Shown: positions 43,380-53,510, counted from the stretch's first letter. The stretch: 64,000 nt of DNA from Leeuwenhoekiella sp044542075 (GCF_044542075.1 NZ_JBITTU010000002.1:1-64000); one strand, 5' to 3'. Notes: generated by a model not told the origin, from the letters alone. A program made the numbers and translations.

Positions 43380-45752
43380 ATGAATGATCTAAAGAATTTT
43401 CCATTTACAGTTGAGTTAAGTTTCTCTAAGGTTTTAGAGATGCTAAAAAAACGTATGGAACAATCTAAGAGCACAATTAATAAAAACTACTTACAGTCAA
43501 TTATAGATTACGCTGGTGGCTATCCAGAGCTTATTGAGGGTATTGATGATTTTGATAATCTCGATAAATATAAAGAGGCGACTACGATATTACTCGATAA
43601 TTTATTTCCGGCAGTTCTTACAAGGAATGAGATAAAGTCTGCTTCAATACCATTTCACAATGTTTTATTTAACCCTACAAAGCGTTTCTCTTCTATATTG
43701 AAAAATGCAGGACCAGATTTTAAATTTGAGTTACGCAATTTAGATGAAGAGTCTTTATACATAATGGGTTGTGTGATTATTTTAAATACTTATTATGATT
43801 ACGACATAGATTTTATCAAACCTATGTATTATGATATTCCTGAAAAAAATGGAATATGGAGAAGTTACCGGGCTACTATGAATGCAGATTTCATTTATCT
43901 GGAGCCTACTGAAAATGCAGTTGAAATAACTCAAGAAATAGCTGAAGAATTAATTGACAGTGTTGATGATTTTGAGATGTGGGAAAAATATTTTCCACCG
44001 AAGAGTTGGAAGATGAAAGGGATTGCAATTATGAGTCTTACAGATGTAACTATAGATGATTCTATATCTGATTTAAAAAGCACTTTGCTGTCTGACAAAT
44101 CTTTCAAAGAAGGGAGTGTAAAGCATTTTACTGAGATTTTTCAGTCCATCTTTAATATACCTAATCTTCGTGTAGGTTTTACAGAATTTAATTCTGAAAA
44201 TGACAGTTTCGTCAAGATGGATGATAATCTTGCAGAGAGCTTTATTTTAAATGACGAGATCAATAGCAAGTGTAATAATTGTATGTGTCAAAATTCTTAC
44301 AACGCCCTAGTGCGCGATAAAAGATATTTTGTAATACCAGATACAGAAAAATATGCAGAAAAAAGTGATCATAGTTTACTTGCCGAAAATCTATTAAGCC
44401 AAAATATACAAAGCTGTATTCTGGCTCCTATAGCAAAAGGAAATAAACTTCTAGGTATACTAGAGTTAGCATCAGGAGAGCGTAATAAATTACATAGTTT
44501 AAACGCAACTAAGCTTGATGAGGTGATGCCTTTTTTAGTATCAACTTTAGAACGGAAGCGTTTTGATTTAGAAAATAGAATTAAAGCTGTAATTCAAAGT
44601 GAGTGTACTAGTATACATCCTAGTGTATTATGGGTTTTTGAAGAAGAAGCTAAGCGATTTATAGCTAATCAAGATAATGGTAAATTTGCTTCTTTTAAAG
44701 ATATTTCTTTTGAAGATGTATACCCATTATACGGTCAGATTGATATTGTAGGTTCTTCAGATGAGCGAAACAAATCAATTCAAAAAGATATTCTGATTCA
44801 GCTTAATATGGTAGATTCTATATTAAATCTTGCTTTAGAAGTTGCACCTATGCCTATATATGAGCAGGTTAAATTTAGAATAGAAGAGTTTACGCTTAAT
44901 ATAGAAAAAACATTAAATGCTAGTGCAGAGAATGAGGTGTTTTCATTACTTCAGTCAGAAGTAAATCCACTCTTAAACCACTTAACTACAAATATTCCTG
45001 AATTAAAAGAAGCTATCAATAACTATAAAGAAGCCATTAATACAGAAACTGGTTTGATTTACAGAAACCGTAAAAATTATGATGATACGGTACAGTTGAT
45101 TAACCAGAATATGGCAACTTTTCTAGATCGCAGACAACAGGAAGCACAGCTTATTTTTCCGCATTATTTTGAGCGGTATAAGACAGATGGGGTAGATCAT
45201 AACATTTACATAGGTGCCTCTATGACACCTAATAATAAATTCAACAAAGTATATCTATATAATTTAAGACTTTGGCAACTGTGCACGATGTGTGAGATGG
45301 AAAATAATTTTTATCACAAACAAGAGGGTGCAGAATTACAATTAGATGCAGCCTCTCTCATACTTGTATTTAGTACCACATTGTCTATTAGATATAGAAT
45401 GGATGAAAAGAAATTTGATGTTGACGGAACGTACAATGCGCGTTATGAAATTATCAAAAAGCGTATTGATAAAGCTTTAGTTAAGGGAACTGATGAGCGC
45501 GTAACTCAAAAAGGACAAATTGCTATAATCTATTCTCAGGATTCTGATGCCGAAGAATATACACGATATATAAAATATCTACAGCGTAAACAATATTTAG
45601 GCCCGCAAATAGAATATGTTGAGTTAGAAGATGTTCAGGGAGTAGTAGGCCTCAAAGCAATACGTGTTGAGGTTTTATATACGTCAAAGCTCCCTCGTAA
45701 GGGAGCTGAAGAGACAATTACTTATGAAGATTTAATGGAAATTCTAGATTAA
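43380..45752 (+). CDS. GAF-domain protein of a Bacteroidota-specific family
   Basis: The start was chosen at the ATG at 43380 (MNDLKNFPF); the GTG nine bases earlier would only add MLN. About 790 residues, no signal peptide. A GAF-like sensor module lies at about 240-390, with a Cys cluster C-N-N-C-M-C near 305 and LAPIAKGNKLLGILELASG. A helical middle region (about 400-570) and an alpha/beta C-terminal part follow. No output domain is recognisable. The ligand is unknown; the CNNCMC cluster could bind a metal or Fe-S. Its 3' end overlaps the convergent HD/Pycsar-effector gene by 9 bases. Confidence 0.75.
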   Translation: MNDLKNFPFTVELSFSKVLEMLKKRMEQSKSTINKNYLQSIIDYAGGYPELIEGIDDFDNLDKYKEATTILLDNLFPAVLTRNEIKSASIPFHNVLFNPTKRFSSILKNAGPDFKFELRNLDEESLYIMGCVIILNTYYDYDIDFIKPMYYDIPEKNGIWRSYRATMNADFIYLEPTENAVEITQEIAEELIDSVDDFEMWEKYFPPKSWKMKGIAIMSLTDVTIDDSISDLKSTLLSDKSFKEGSVKHFTEIFQSIFNIPNLRVGFTEFNSENDSFVKMDDNLAESFILNDEINSKCNNCMCQNSYNALVRDKRYFVIPDTEKYAEKSDHSLLAENLLSQNIQSCILAPIAKGNKLLGILELASGERNKLHSLNATKLDEVMPFLVSTLERKRFDLENRIKAVIQSECTSIHPSVLWVFEEEAKRFIANQDNGKFASFKDISFEDVYPLYGQIDIVGSSDERNKSIQKDILIQLNMVDSILNLALEVAPMPIYEQVKFRIEEFTLNIEKTLNASAENEVFSLLQSEVNPLLNHLTTNIPELKEAINNYKEAINTETGLIYRNRKNYDDTVQLINQNMATFLDRRQQEAQLIFPHYFERYKTDGVDHNIYIGASMTPNNKFNKVYLYNLRLWQLCTMCEMENNFYHKQEGAELQLDAASLILVFSTTLSIRYRMDEKKFDVDGTYNARYEIIKKRIDKALVKGTDERVTQKGQIAIIYSQDSDAEEYTRYIKYLQRKQYLGPQIEYVELEDVQGVVGLKAIRVEVLYTSKLPRKGAEETITYEDLMEILD

Positions 45753-46949
45753 CCAGAACGCCATTATAAAGCTGATTACAGATACAATTATACCTACCAT
45801 AAAGACAGTGTAGGTTTTTCTCAAAAGCATGTATTTCTTATTGAGAACAACTCCTAAGAGGTATAAATCTTTAGTAAGGGCTTCATAGATGTAGTCTTTA
45901 TCATAGATAATTTCATTTATCGCCCATTGATATTGATCATATTTCATTTTATGAAAATTACCAAAGAATAAAATATTTACCTGTTTTTTCTTTACCTGCT
46001 CACGTGTAAACTCACCGGTAGTCACGTTAGGGCGGGTAGAAAGTATAGACATTATTATTGAAGCTACACTAAAAACAACAAGAATTAAAGTAGGTATTAA
46101 TAAGTGACGGTTACTAGGTGCATCTAGTTTGGGAATCATATTTGACAACGCAAGCGAAATTATTATCGCATTTACCGAAAGTAGTATGTTTGCCTTCGTA
46201 TCTGCAATATCACTTAGTTTAATATGATTACGTAAGGTTGTTCTATAAAGCGTTTGTACACCTCTATCTGGGCTTTCATCTTTATATTTAGCTTTTAGCT
46301 TCGCCTTAATTTCTTCTTTTTTGTATTTTTTTCTTTTCTTTTTTACTTTTTTAAGAAGATCAATTAAATTTTCATCTTTTTGACTTTTCCAGTTTCGTGC
46401 GGCATAATCTGTATAAAATCGATGTTTGTTTGTAAACATCTGTATATTTTCTTCACGCCACTCATCTGGAGAAAATTTCTGAGTATTAGTAAGTATTAAT
46501 TCTTGCCTTAAAAATTCGCTGGTTTGGGTGTAATAGTCCTTTGCAAAATGCGAAGCATCGGCATCTTTTAGAATACGCTCGAGGTCATTTTTAGGCTCAA
46601 CACCCATTTTTGTAGAAGCAATTAATTCTACAACCATTTTTTGCACTTCGCTGTCAATATTTTCTGAAGTCATGTAATTTTTAGCAATCTCAATGCTAGC
46701 ATCCTCATGATTTTCTCTGTTCTCAACATAGCCCGTGTCATGCATCCATGCGGCTAGTAATAGCGCCTCTTTCTGTTTAACATTAATTTGAGAATTTTCG
46801 ACGATTTCTTTAGTACTTTTAACAACTCTTGCTGTATGGTTATAATTGTGATACAAGTAACTATTAGGAAGCTTCTCCTTAAAAAGTTCTAAAACAAATT
46901 GATCTGCATTTGAAATAGATTTCGAAACATTTTCTTCAGATTCAGGCAT
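45744..46949 (-). CDS. HD phosphohydrolase fused to a Pycsar-type (PycTM) effector domain
   Basis: A 401-residue protein. The HD domain (about 12-150) has H38, the H70-D71 doublet in AAWMHDTGY, H81 and D129/D131 (LKDADASH), the metal set of cyclic-nucleotide or nucleotide phosphohydrolases. A very basic Lys-rich linker follows (about 205-230). The C-terminal part (about 235-401) is a DUF5706/Pycsar effector domain: LSDIADTKANILLSVNAIIIS plus three membrane helices (about 258-275, 285-303, 378-400). In Pycsar anti-phage systems such domains damage the membrane when they sense cCMP or cUMP. No pyrimidine cyclase gene is in the window. Its function here is inferred. Confidence 0.85.
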   Translation of the reverse strand: MPESEENVSKSISNADQFVLELFKEKLPNSYLYHNYNHTARVVKSTKEIVENSQINVKQKEALLLAAWMHDTGYVENRENHEDASIEIAKNYMTSENIDSEVQKMVVELIASTKMGVEPKNDLERILKDADASHFAKDYYTQTSEFLRQELILTNTQKFSPDEWREENIQMFTNKHRFYTDYAARNWKSQKDENLIDLLKKVKKKRKKYKKEEIKAKLKAKYKDESPDRGVQTLYRTTLRNHIKLSDIADTKANILLSVNAIIISLALSNMIPKLDAPSNRHLLIPTLILVVFSVASIIMSILSTRPNVTTGEFTREQVKKKQVNILFFGNFHKMKYDQYQWAINEIIYDKDYIYEALTKDLYLLGVVLNKKYMLLRKTYTVFMVGIIVSVISFIMAFWLI

Positions 46950-47008
46950 ATATTTATGGATATTAAAGTGAAGGAAAAGTACAAAAAAGAATTTCCAATA
47001 AAATTTTC

Positions 47009-50000
47009 ATGACAAAAAATAACATAGTTCTAACACTTCTTGCATCCCTTGTTTTATCAGCGTGTGCGACTTATACGACAAGATATAAAGCAGATGTTAA
47101 GCAGGGTGTTTTTCCTTCTTCTAAAGAAGTTGAAAATACGTTCTATTTAATAGGTGACGCCGGTGATGCAGAATTAGGAGAAAGTACGGTGGGTCTGGAA
47201 TTATTTAGAGATTATTTAAAAACTGAAAACACTAAAGGTACTTTTGCCATCTTTTTAGGTGATAATATTTATCCTGTAGGAATGCCTCCTAAGTCTGATG
47301 CGGGCAGAGCTCTTGCGCAACATAGGTTAGACGCGCAGATAGAGTCATTAACCGAATATGAAGGTAAAGCCATTTTTATTCCCGGAAATCATGACTGGTA
47401 CAATGACGGTTTAAATGGTCTAAATAGGGAAGAAGATTACCTAAAGGAAATCACCAATAATGATGACATCTTCTTGCCTAAGAATGGGTGCCCATTAATG
47501 AGCTACGATATAAATGATCAGGTTCATATGATCATCATAGACACGCAATGGTATCTTGAAGATTGGGATAAAAACCCTAAAATAAATACGAAGTGTGATA
47601 ACATCAAAGACCGTGAGAAATTTTTTATTGAGCTAGAAGGTGAGATTAAGAAAAACCAACAAAAAACAACTATTATTGTAATGCATCACCCCATGTATAC
47701 TAATGGTGTACACGGCGGGAAGTTTGCTTTAGATAAGCATTTATATCCTTCACAACAAAAAATACCGCTTCCTATATTAGCCTCTCTGGTAACTCAAATA
47801 CGTACACAGGGCGGTGTTTCTAAGCAAGATCGTTTTAATGAGAAATACAATGAGTTGATGAAAAGATTACGTGTATTGAGCCAGAGTAATCCTAAACTCA
47901 TTTATGCTTCAGGTCACGAGCACGGTCTTCAATATATAGAACATGAGGAAGTACGCCAGATAGTATCAGGATCTGGCTCTAAGTCTTCTTACGCATATCT
48001 AGGTAATGATGGTCTCTTCAGTTCAGATTATGAAGGTTTTTCCGTTTTTACGGTGTTTAAAGATGGCTCATCGTGGGTTCGATTTTTTGGCCCCAATGCT
48101 GATACCGGAAAGTTGGAGCTTATATTTCAAAAGGAAGTTTTTCCGCCTAAAAAAGTAAGCGATTACTCGGGTTTAACAACTCAATTTCCTAAAACCATAC
48201 AAGCTTCAGTTTATAATATACAAGAAACAGATAAATCTGATGTTTTTGATAAAATTTGGGGAGAACATTACCGTGATGTTTACGGTAAAAAAGTAACTGC
48301 ACCGGTAGCACTTCTAGATACTTTATATGGGGGGCTAGAAGTTGTGAGACCAGGAGGTGGTCACCAGACAATTTCTTTGAGACTTAAAGATAAAAGTGGT
48401 AAAGAGTATAATATGCGTGCTTTGCGTAAGAGTGCCGTTCAATTTTTGCAAAAAGTTATTTTAAAACAAAATGCAGATGTTGAAGAAGATTTAGCAAATA
48501 CATTACCAGAATCATTAATTCAGGATTTTTATACAGCTGCACATCCTTATGGTGCCTTTGCCATACCCGGCTTGAGCAGTGCGGTTAATGTATTAAATAC
48601 AAATCCTAAACTTTATTATGTGCCTAAGCAACCCGCTTTGAAGGAATATAATGAAAGTTATGGAGACCAGCTTTATATGATTGTTGAGCGCCCTACAGAA
48701 GAATTTGATGGTGCAGTTTTTAATTATCCAGATGATATTGAGAGTACAGATGATATTTTAAATAAACTACGCAGTGACGAAGATAATATTATCGATGAGC
48801 AGGCTTACGTACGTGCACGTATGTTTGATATGCTTATAGGTGACTGGGATCGTCATAATGACCAGTGGCGCTGGGCAGAATTTAAAGATAAAAACGGCAA
48901 AGACGTCTACGTACCTATTCCTCGTGATCGCGATCAGGTTTTTACAAATTTTGATGGTGCTATTTTAGATATTGCGCGTACATTATTTGGGGCAGCGCGC
49001 CAGTTTCAAGTATATGACGAAAACCTTAATGATATAAAATGGTTTAATAACGCGGGTGTTAAATTAGACAGAGCTTTAGCACAACAAACAGACCGTGAAG
49101 AATGGGTAGCAGAAGCGACGTATATTAAAGAGCATATTACAGATGCTGTCATTGAAGATGCTTTTAATAATCTACCTGTAGAAGTACGTTCTGGTAAATC
49201 TATAGACGAGATTAAAAAAAGCTTGAAGGGGCGTCGAGATAATCTTATTGAAATAGCAAATACATTTTATGATTTTCTAGCAGAATTGCAAATGGTGACC
49301 GGTACAGATAAGGATGACTATTTTGAAATTACACGAGAGAATGACCAGACAACCGTAAAGGTTTGGAGAATCATAGAGGGTGAAAAAGAGGAATTAATTA
49401 AGAATCGTACCTATTTAACATCAGAAACAAAGCAATTGTGGATTTATGGCCTTGATGATGATGATATTTTTGAAGTCGTAGGATCTGGCAGAGATCCTAT
49501 TTTTATGCGGATTATAGGCGGTCAAAATAATGATGTTTATAAGATTAAAAATGGTAAACATTTAAAAGTTTATGACCACGAGAGCTTACCTAATACTATT
49601 GAAGAAAAAGGTGGCGCAAATTTTAGATTAACAGACGTTTACGATTACAATACCTATAATTATAAAAAGCAAATTTTACGTACAAACATCATCACACCGG
49701 CTTTTGGCTACAATCCTGACAATGGGATTAGCCTTGGCTTGTCTGATGTATATACAGTACAGGGATTTAATCAGAATCCTTTTTCACAACAGCACCGTTT
49801 TAAAGCAGGTTACTTTTTTGCAACCAGTGGATTTGATTTGAGCTACGAAGGGGAATTTGCAGGAATATTAAATAATTGGAATTTAATTTTAGGTGGTCGT
49901 TATACCACTCCTAACTTTGCTTTAAATTTCTTCGGTTATGGCAATGGATCTGTTAACCAGGATGATGATAGAGGTTTAGATTACAATAGAGTGCGTTTGA

Positions 50001-50719
50001 GCCAGGTTGAAGCTTCTGTGGGATTACTTAAGAATTCAGATTATGGTAGTACCTTTTCGGTGCGTACATTATTTCAAGGAGTTGAGATTGCAGATAATGA
50101 GTTGAGATTTGTAGATACTGTTGAAGGTGTCATTAAAGACGAGCGTAAAATATTTGCGACTTTAGATGCGAGTTATGAGTACCATAGTAAAGACAATGCT
50201 CTGGCTCCGTCCCGTGGTATGGATTTTATATTGAATGGTGGTTTTACAAATAGCTTAACAGAAACAGGTAGACGTTTTGCATATTTAAACCCTAGCCTTG
50301 GCTTCTATAACGCTATAAGCGCAAATAGAAAGTTGGTTTTAAAATCTACAGTAAGAAGTCAACTTAGATTTGGAGATAATACAGAGTTTTATCAGGCGGC
50401 TGTTTTAGGTCAAAATACAGGACTGCGTGGGTATCGTTTTCAACGATTTAATGGAGAGCGTTCTTTTTCTGCATCGGGTGACTTAAGATATGCTTTTGAT
50501 ACCTTTAAAACTGGCTTTTTACCCTTACAATTAGGGGTGTTTGCGGGATATGATGTAGGTAGGGTGTGGTCAGATACCGGTATTAACTCTCAAATGTGGC
50601 ACGACTCATATGGGGTAGGTTTTTGGGTTAACAGCGCAGATGCATTAAGTGGTACATTTAACCTTTTTAGATCTGAAGAAGGCTACCGGGTAGCATTTGG
50701 GTTTGGATTTAATTTTTAA
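47009..50719 (+). CDS. Lipoprotein: metallophosphoesterase fused to kinase-like region and outer-membrane barrel
   Basis: A 1236-residue lipoprotein with a lipobox at C19 (LVLSAC). The N-terminal calcineurin-like phosphoesterase (about 45-370) has D50/D53 (GDAGD), D85-N86 (GDNIYP), N127-H128-D129 (GNHDW), H226/H227 (MHHPMY) and H303/H305 (GHEHG), a complete metal set. A middle region (about 400-800) has LIGDWDRHNDQW near 609-620 and PIPRDRDQVF near 637. The C-terminus (about 900-1236) is a BamA/Omp85-like barrel ending FGFGFNF, with the LRGYR motif and DVGRVW. The phosphatase would face the periplasm or surface. The substrate is unknown. Confidence 0.85.
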   Translation: MTKNNIVLTLLASLVLSACATYTTRYKADVKQGVFPSSKEVENTFYLIGDAGDAELGESTVGLELFRDYLKTENTKGTFAIFLGDNIYPVGMPPKSDAGRALAQHRLDAQIESLTEYEGKAIFIPGNHDWYNDGLNGLNREEDYLKEITNNDDIFLPKNGCPLMSYDINDQVHMIIIDTQWYLEDWDKNPKINTKCDNIKDREKFFIELEGEIKKNQQKTTIIVMHHPMYTNGVHGGKFALDKHLYPSQQKIPLPILASLVTQIRTQGGVSKQDRFNEKYNELMKRLRVLSQSNPKLIYASGHEHGLQYIEHEEVRQIVSGSGSKSSYAYLGNDGLFSSDYEGFSVFTVFKDGSSWVRFFGPNADTGKLELIFQKEVFPPKKVSDYSGLTTQFPKTIQASVYNIQETDKSDVFDKIWGEHYRDVYGKKVTAPVALLDTLYGGLEVVRPGGGHQTISLRLKDKSGKEYNMRALRKSAVQFLQKVILKQNADVEEDLANTLPESLIQDFYTAAHPYGAFAIPGLSSAVNVLNTNPKLYYVPKQPALKEYNESYGDQLYMIVERPTEEFDGAVFNYPDDIESTDDILNKLRSDEDNIIDEQAYVRARMFDMLIGDWDRHNDQWRWAEFKDKNGKDVYVPIPRDRDQVFTNFDGAILDIARTLFGAARQFQVYDENLNDIKWFNNAGVKLDRALAQQTDREEWVAEATYIKEHITDAVIEDAFNNLPVEVRSGKSIDEIKKSLKGRRDNLIEIANTFYDFLAELQMVTGTDKDDYFEITRENDQTTVKVWRIIEGEKEELIKNRTYLTSETKQLWIYGLDDDDIFEVVGSGRDPIFMRIIGGQNNDVYKIKNGKHLKVYDHESLPNTIEEKGGANFRLTDVYDYNTYNYKKQILRTNIITPAFGYNPDNGISLGLSDVYTVQGFNQNPFSQQHRFKAGYFFATSGFDLSYEGEFAGILNNWNLILGGRYTTPNFALNFFGYGNGSVNQDDDRGLDYNRVRLSQVEASVGLLKNSDYGSTFSVRTLFQGVEIADNELRFVDTVEGVIKDERKIFATLDASYEYHSKDNALAPSRGMDFILNGGFTNSLTETGRRFAYLNPSLGFYNAISANRKLVLKSTVRSQLRFGDNTEFYQAAVLGQNTGLRGYRFQRFNGERSFSASGDLRYAFDTFKTGFLPLQLGVFAGYDVGRVWSDTGINSQMWHDSYGVGFWVNSADALSGTFNLFRSEEGYRVAFGFGFNF

Positions 50720-50752
50720 TTGAAAATTTCGCCGAAAGGCTTAAAACTAAAT

Positions 50753-52315
50753 ATGGAAAACATAGATATAGATAACGTAGATAAACCAGATCGCGTAGAT
50801 ACGATTAACCTTGAGTTTTTAAAGCTGAAAGATTTTGAAGAATTGAAGGATATAATGATTGCGGTTTACCCCAATATTCCTGACCCGTACTGGAAGAAAA
50901 AAGAACTCCAAAAGCTAATTTCTATTTTTCCGGAAGGGCAGGTTGTAGTTAAGGTAAATGGTGAAATTGCCGGTTGTGCTTTGTCAATTGTTGTTGATTA
51001 TGATAAGTTTAAAGACTCACATACTTACGCGCAGATAACAGGTAATGAATCCTTTAGTACCCATACACCAAAAGGAAATGTACTTTATGGTATAGATATT
51101 TTTATTGCACATCAATATCGAGGTATGCGTATAGGCCGCAGGCTCTATGATTATCGCAAAGAATTATGTGAAAATCTAAACCTAGAACGTATCGTTTTTG
51201 GAGGTAGATTGCCTAATTATCATCAATATGCAAAAGATCTTACCCCTAAACAATACATAGAAAAAGTACGTACCCGAGAAATTAATGATCCGGTATTAGA
51301 CTTTCAATTGAGTAATGATTTTCACGTAAAACGAATAATTACTAATTACCTGGAAGGGGATAGGCAGTCTAAAGATTATGCAGCTTTGCTTGAATGGGAT
51401 AACATTTATTATCAAAAACCCATAAAAAAACCGAATGCTATTAAAACAGTAGTGCGGTTGGGGCTGGTACAATGGCAAATGCGTACCTATAAAAACTTTG
51501 AAGAGCTCATTGAGCAGGCAGAGTATTTTATTGATACCATTTCAGGATACCGCTCAGATTTTGCATTGTTCCCAGAGTTTTTTAATGCGCCACTTATGGC
51601 GGCATATAACCACCTTTCTGAACCAGATGCTATACGCGAGTTGGCAAAGTACACAGAACGCATAAGAGATCGTTTCTCTGAACTTTCTGTAAGCTATAAT
51701 ATTAATATTATAACGGGTAGTATGCCCTATATAGAAGACGGTACGCTGTACAATGTAGGTTTCTTATGCAAGCGCGATGGTACTGTTGAAAAATTTTACA
51801 AGCTGCATGTAACACCAGACGAAGCTAAAGTATGGGGTATGACCGGTGGTGATGTTTTAAAAACTTTTAATACAGATTGTGGTAAAATAGGAATTCTAAT
51901 TTGTTATGATGTTGAATTCCCGGAGTTAAGTAGAATTCTTGCAGATGAGGGGATGGATATTCTTTTCGTTCCTTTTCTTACAGATACTCAAAATGGATAC
52001 AGCCGGGTACGTCATTGCGCACAGGCACGAGCGATTGAGAACGAATGCTATGTTGCGATTGCAGGTAGCGTAGGTAATATACCTAAAGTACATAATATGG
52101 ATATGCAGTTCGCACAAAGTATGGTACTTACTCCTTGTGATTTTCAGTTTCCTACTAATGGGGTAAAAGCAGAAGCTACACCTAATGCAGAAATGATTCT
52201 TGTTGCAGATGTAGATCTAGATTTACTAAAAGAATTAAATCAATTTGGAAGCGTGCATAACCTTAATGACCGTCGTAAAGATTTGTTTCAACTGAAGCTT
52301 TTAAGAAAGAAATAA
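50753..52315 (+). CDS. GNAT acetyltransferase-nitrilase fusion (bifunctional amidohydrolase)
   Basis: The start was chosen at the ATG at 50753; an in-frame TTG at 50720 directly after the previous stop would add 11 residues without support. The 520-residue protein has an N-terminal GNAT domain (about 20-200: GVDIF-like GIDIFIAHQYRGMRIGRRLYDYR, the acetyl-CoA loop) and a C-terminal carbon-nitrogen hydrolase (about 220-520). The latter has the catalytic triad: Glu in LFPEFFNAP, Lys in FYKLHVTP and Cys in ILICYDVEFPE. This fusion is known in several phyla; the substrate amide is unclear. It lies 33 bases after the phosphoesterase-barrel gene and may share its transcript. Confidence 0.9.
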   Translation: MENIDIDNVDKPDRVDTINLEFLKLKDFEELKDIMIAVYPNIPDPYWKKKELQKLISIFPEGQVVVKVNGEIAGCALSIVVDYDKFKDSHTYAQITGNESFSTHTPKGNVLYGIDIFIAHQYRGMRIGRRLYDYRKELCENLNLERIVFGGRLPNYHQYAKDLTPKQYIEKVRTREINDPVLDFQLSNDFHVKRIITNYLEGDRQSKDYAALLEWDNIYYQKPIKKPNAIKTVVRLGLVQWQMRTYKNFEELIEQAEYFIDTISGYRSDFALFPEFFNAPLMAAYNHLSEPDAIRELAKYTERIRDRFSELSVSYNINIITGSMPYIEDGTLYNVGFLCKRDGTVEKFYKLHVTPDEAKVWGMTGGDVLKTFNTDCGKIGILICYDVEFPELSRILADEGMDILFVPFLTDTQNGYSRVRHCAQARAIENECYVAIAGSVGNIPKVHNMDMQFAQSMVLTPCDFQFPTNGVKAEATPNAEMILVADVDLDLLKELNQFGSVHNLNDRRKDLFQLKLLRKK

Positions 52316-52335
52316 TAACAATTTCTAAGAATTAG

Positions 52336-52370
52336 AAAAGAGTGTATTCTACAGAATACGCTCTTTTTTA
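52336..52370. terminator. Bidirectional terminator between convergent genes
   Basis: A 15-base stem AAAAGAGTGTATTCT / AGAATACGCTCTTTT with one G-T pair and a small loop, flanked by T-rich sequence. Its right edge reaches the stop of the pentapeptide gene at 52368. Confidence 0.85.
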
Positions 52371-53510
52371 GTTTCCTTTAGGAAGTAACTGATAATGATC
52401 ATCATCAATTTCTTCAACAATGTAGGTGTCGAAGAGCCACAAACTCTGGTCTTCATTCAATTGCATTTTTGCATCTCTTTCAAACGTTTTGTTTACTCGC
52501 GCATTTGTAAAATCTGCATCTTTTACTATAGTTTTAGAAAGACTTACATTACGCAAATCTGTTGTCGACAAATCTGCTTTTTGAAAATTGGCGTGATCCA
52601 GAATAGCATTATGTAAAACTGAATTGCTCAAATTGGCATTTTTGAAACTTACGTAACTCAAATCTGTATCTGACATAGCGGTTTTGTGCAGCGTTGCTTT
52701 TTCAAAATCTGTACCGTTAAAACTTGAGTTTCTCAAATCTGCAAACGATAGGTCTATTTCAATTAAATCTGCCTTTTTAAGCGCGATGTTGCGCAATTCA
52801 GAATAGGTAAAATCGAGTCGCTCAAGTAGAATTCCATTAGCTCGTGATCTGGCACTGTTTCTTAAATTTATTCCTGTTTCAAGAAGTGAGATTAACAAGT
52901 AGCCACGTTCTGGACTTACAATGTTTTTAGTTAAACTGTCATTTTCGAGATAGCGATACGGTTTCAATATTTTACTCAAAGCAATTAATCTTCCGGCCGT
53001 GGCATCATTCAACTTATTCTGTGGGTCACGAGCAACTTCATCATTAATTTCTTTCAGCATATTATCCATTAACAAAAGAGTTTGCCCGCGGCGGTCTGCT
53101 TCTTGTAAATAGGTTTGTTGATCGAGACGGTTATTTTGCTGGCTAAACATTTCGCTTTGTCCTGTAATAAGCGTGTTTTGTTTGGCAAGATAATAGGTTT
53201 GGAAAATAAGAAGAATAGAAGGTAAGACGGCAGTTATTACCAGTAGAAAACCCACCCGGGTAAGACGTATAATAATACTTGTTAGTAAGTCTGAAAGAGT
53301 CTCTCTTGAAACGCGTTGCTGTTCTGCCATTTCCTCGAGAAAGCGTTCTATACTTTGTTTAAGCTGTGAACCCAATACATAACCAGAAGATCTTTTTAGA
53401 AAATTCCAACCCAGACTGCGGCGTTTTTGCTTACGCTGATTCTGTTCTTCGAGTATAGTTTTAAGTTTTTCGTTTTCGGCCTGTAAAGATTTTATTTGCT
53501 CAGAAGTCAT
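52368..53510 (-). CDS. Membrane-anchored pentapeptide-repeat protein
   Basis: A 380-residue protein. It has an N-terminal coiled coil (about 1-25), a basic region, one or two membrane helices (about 88-115, VGFLLVITAVLPSILLIFQTYYL) and a second helical segment (115-215). A run of pentapeptide repeats A(D/N)LxX follows (about 228-350: FTYSELRNIALKKADLIEID, DLSFADLRNSSF, FKNANLSNSVL, DHANFQKADL). The beta-helix would be cytoplasmic or periplasmic depending on topology. Function unknown. No neighbour hints at a partner. Confidence 0.85.
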   Translation of the reverse strand: MTSEQIKSLQAENEKLKTILEEQNQRKQKRRSLGWNFLKRSSGYVLGSQLKQSIERFLEEMAEQQRVSRETLSDLLTSIIIRLTRVGFLLVITAVLPSILLIFQTYYLAKQNTLITGQSEMFSQQNNRLDQQTYLQEADRRGQTLLLMDNMLKEINDEVARDPQNKLNDATAGRLIALSKILKPYRYLENDSLTKNIVSPERGYLLISLLETGINLRNSARSRANGILLERLDFTYSELRNIALKKADLIEIDLSFADLRNSSFNGTDFEKATLHKTAMSDTDLSYVSFKNANLSNSVLHNAILDHANFQKADLSTTDLRNVSLSKTIVKDADFTNARVNKTFERDAKMQLNEDQSLWLFDTYIVEEIDDDHYQLLPKGN

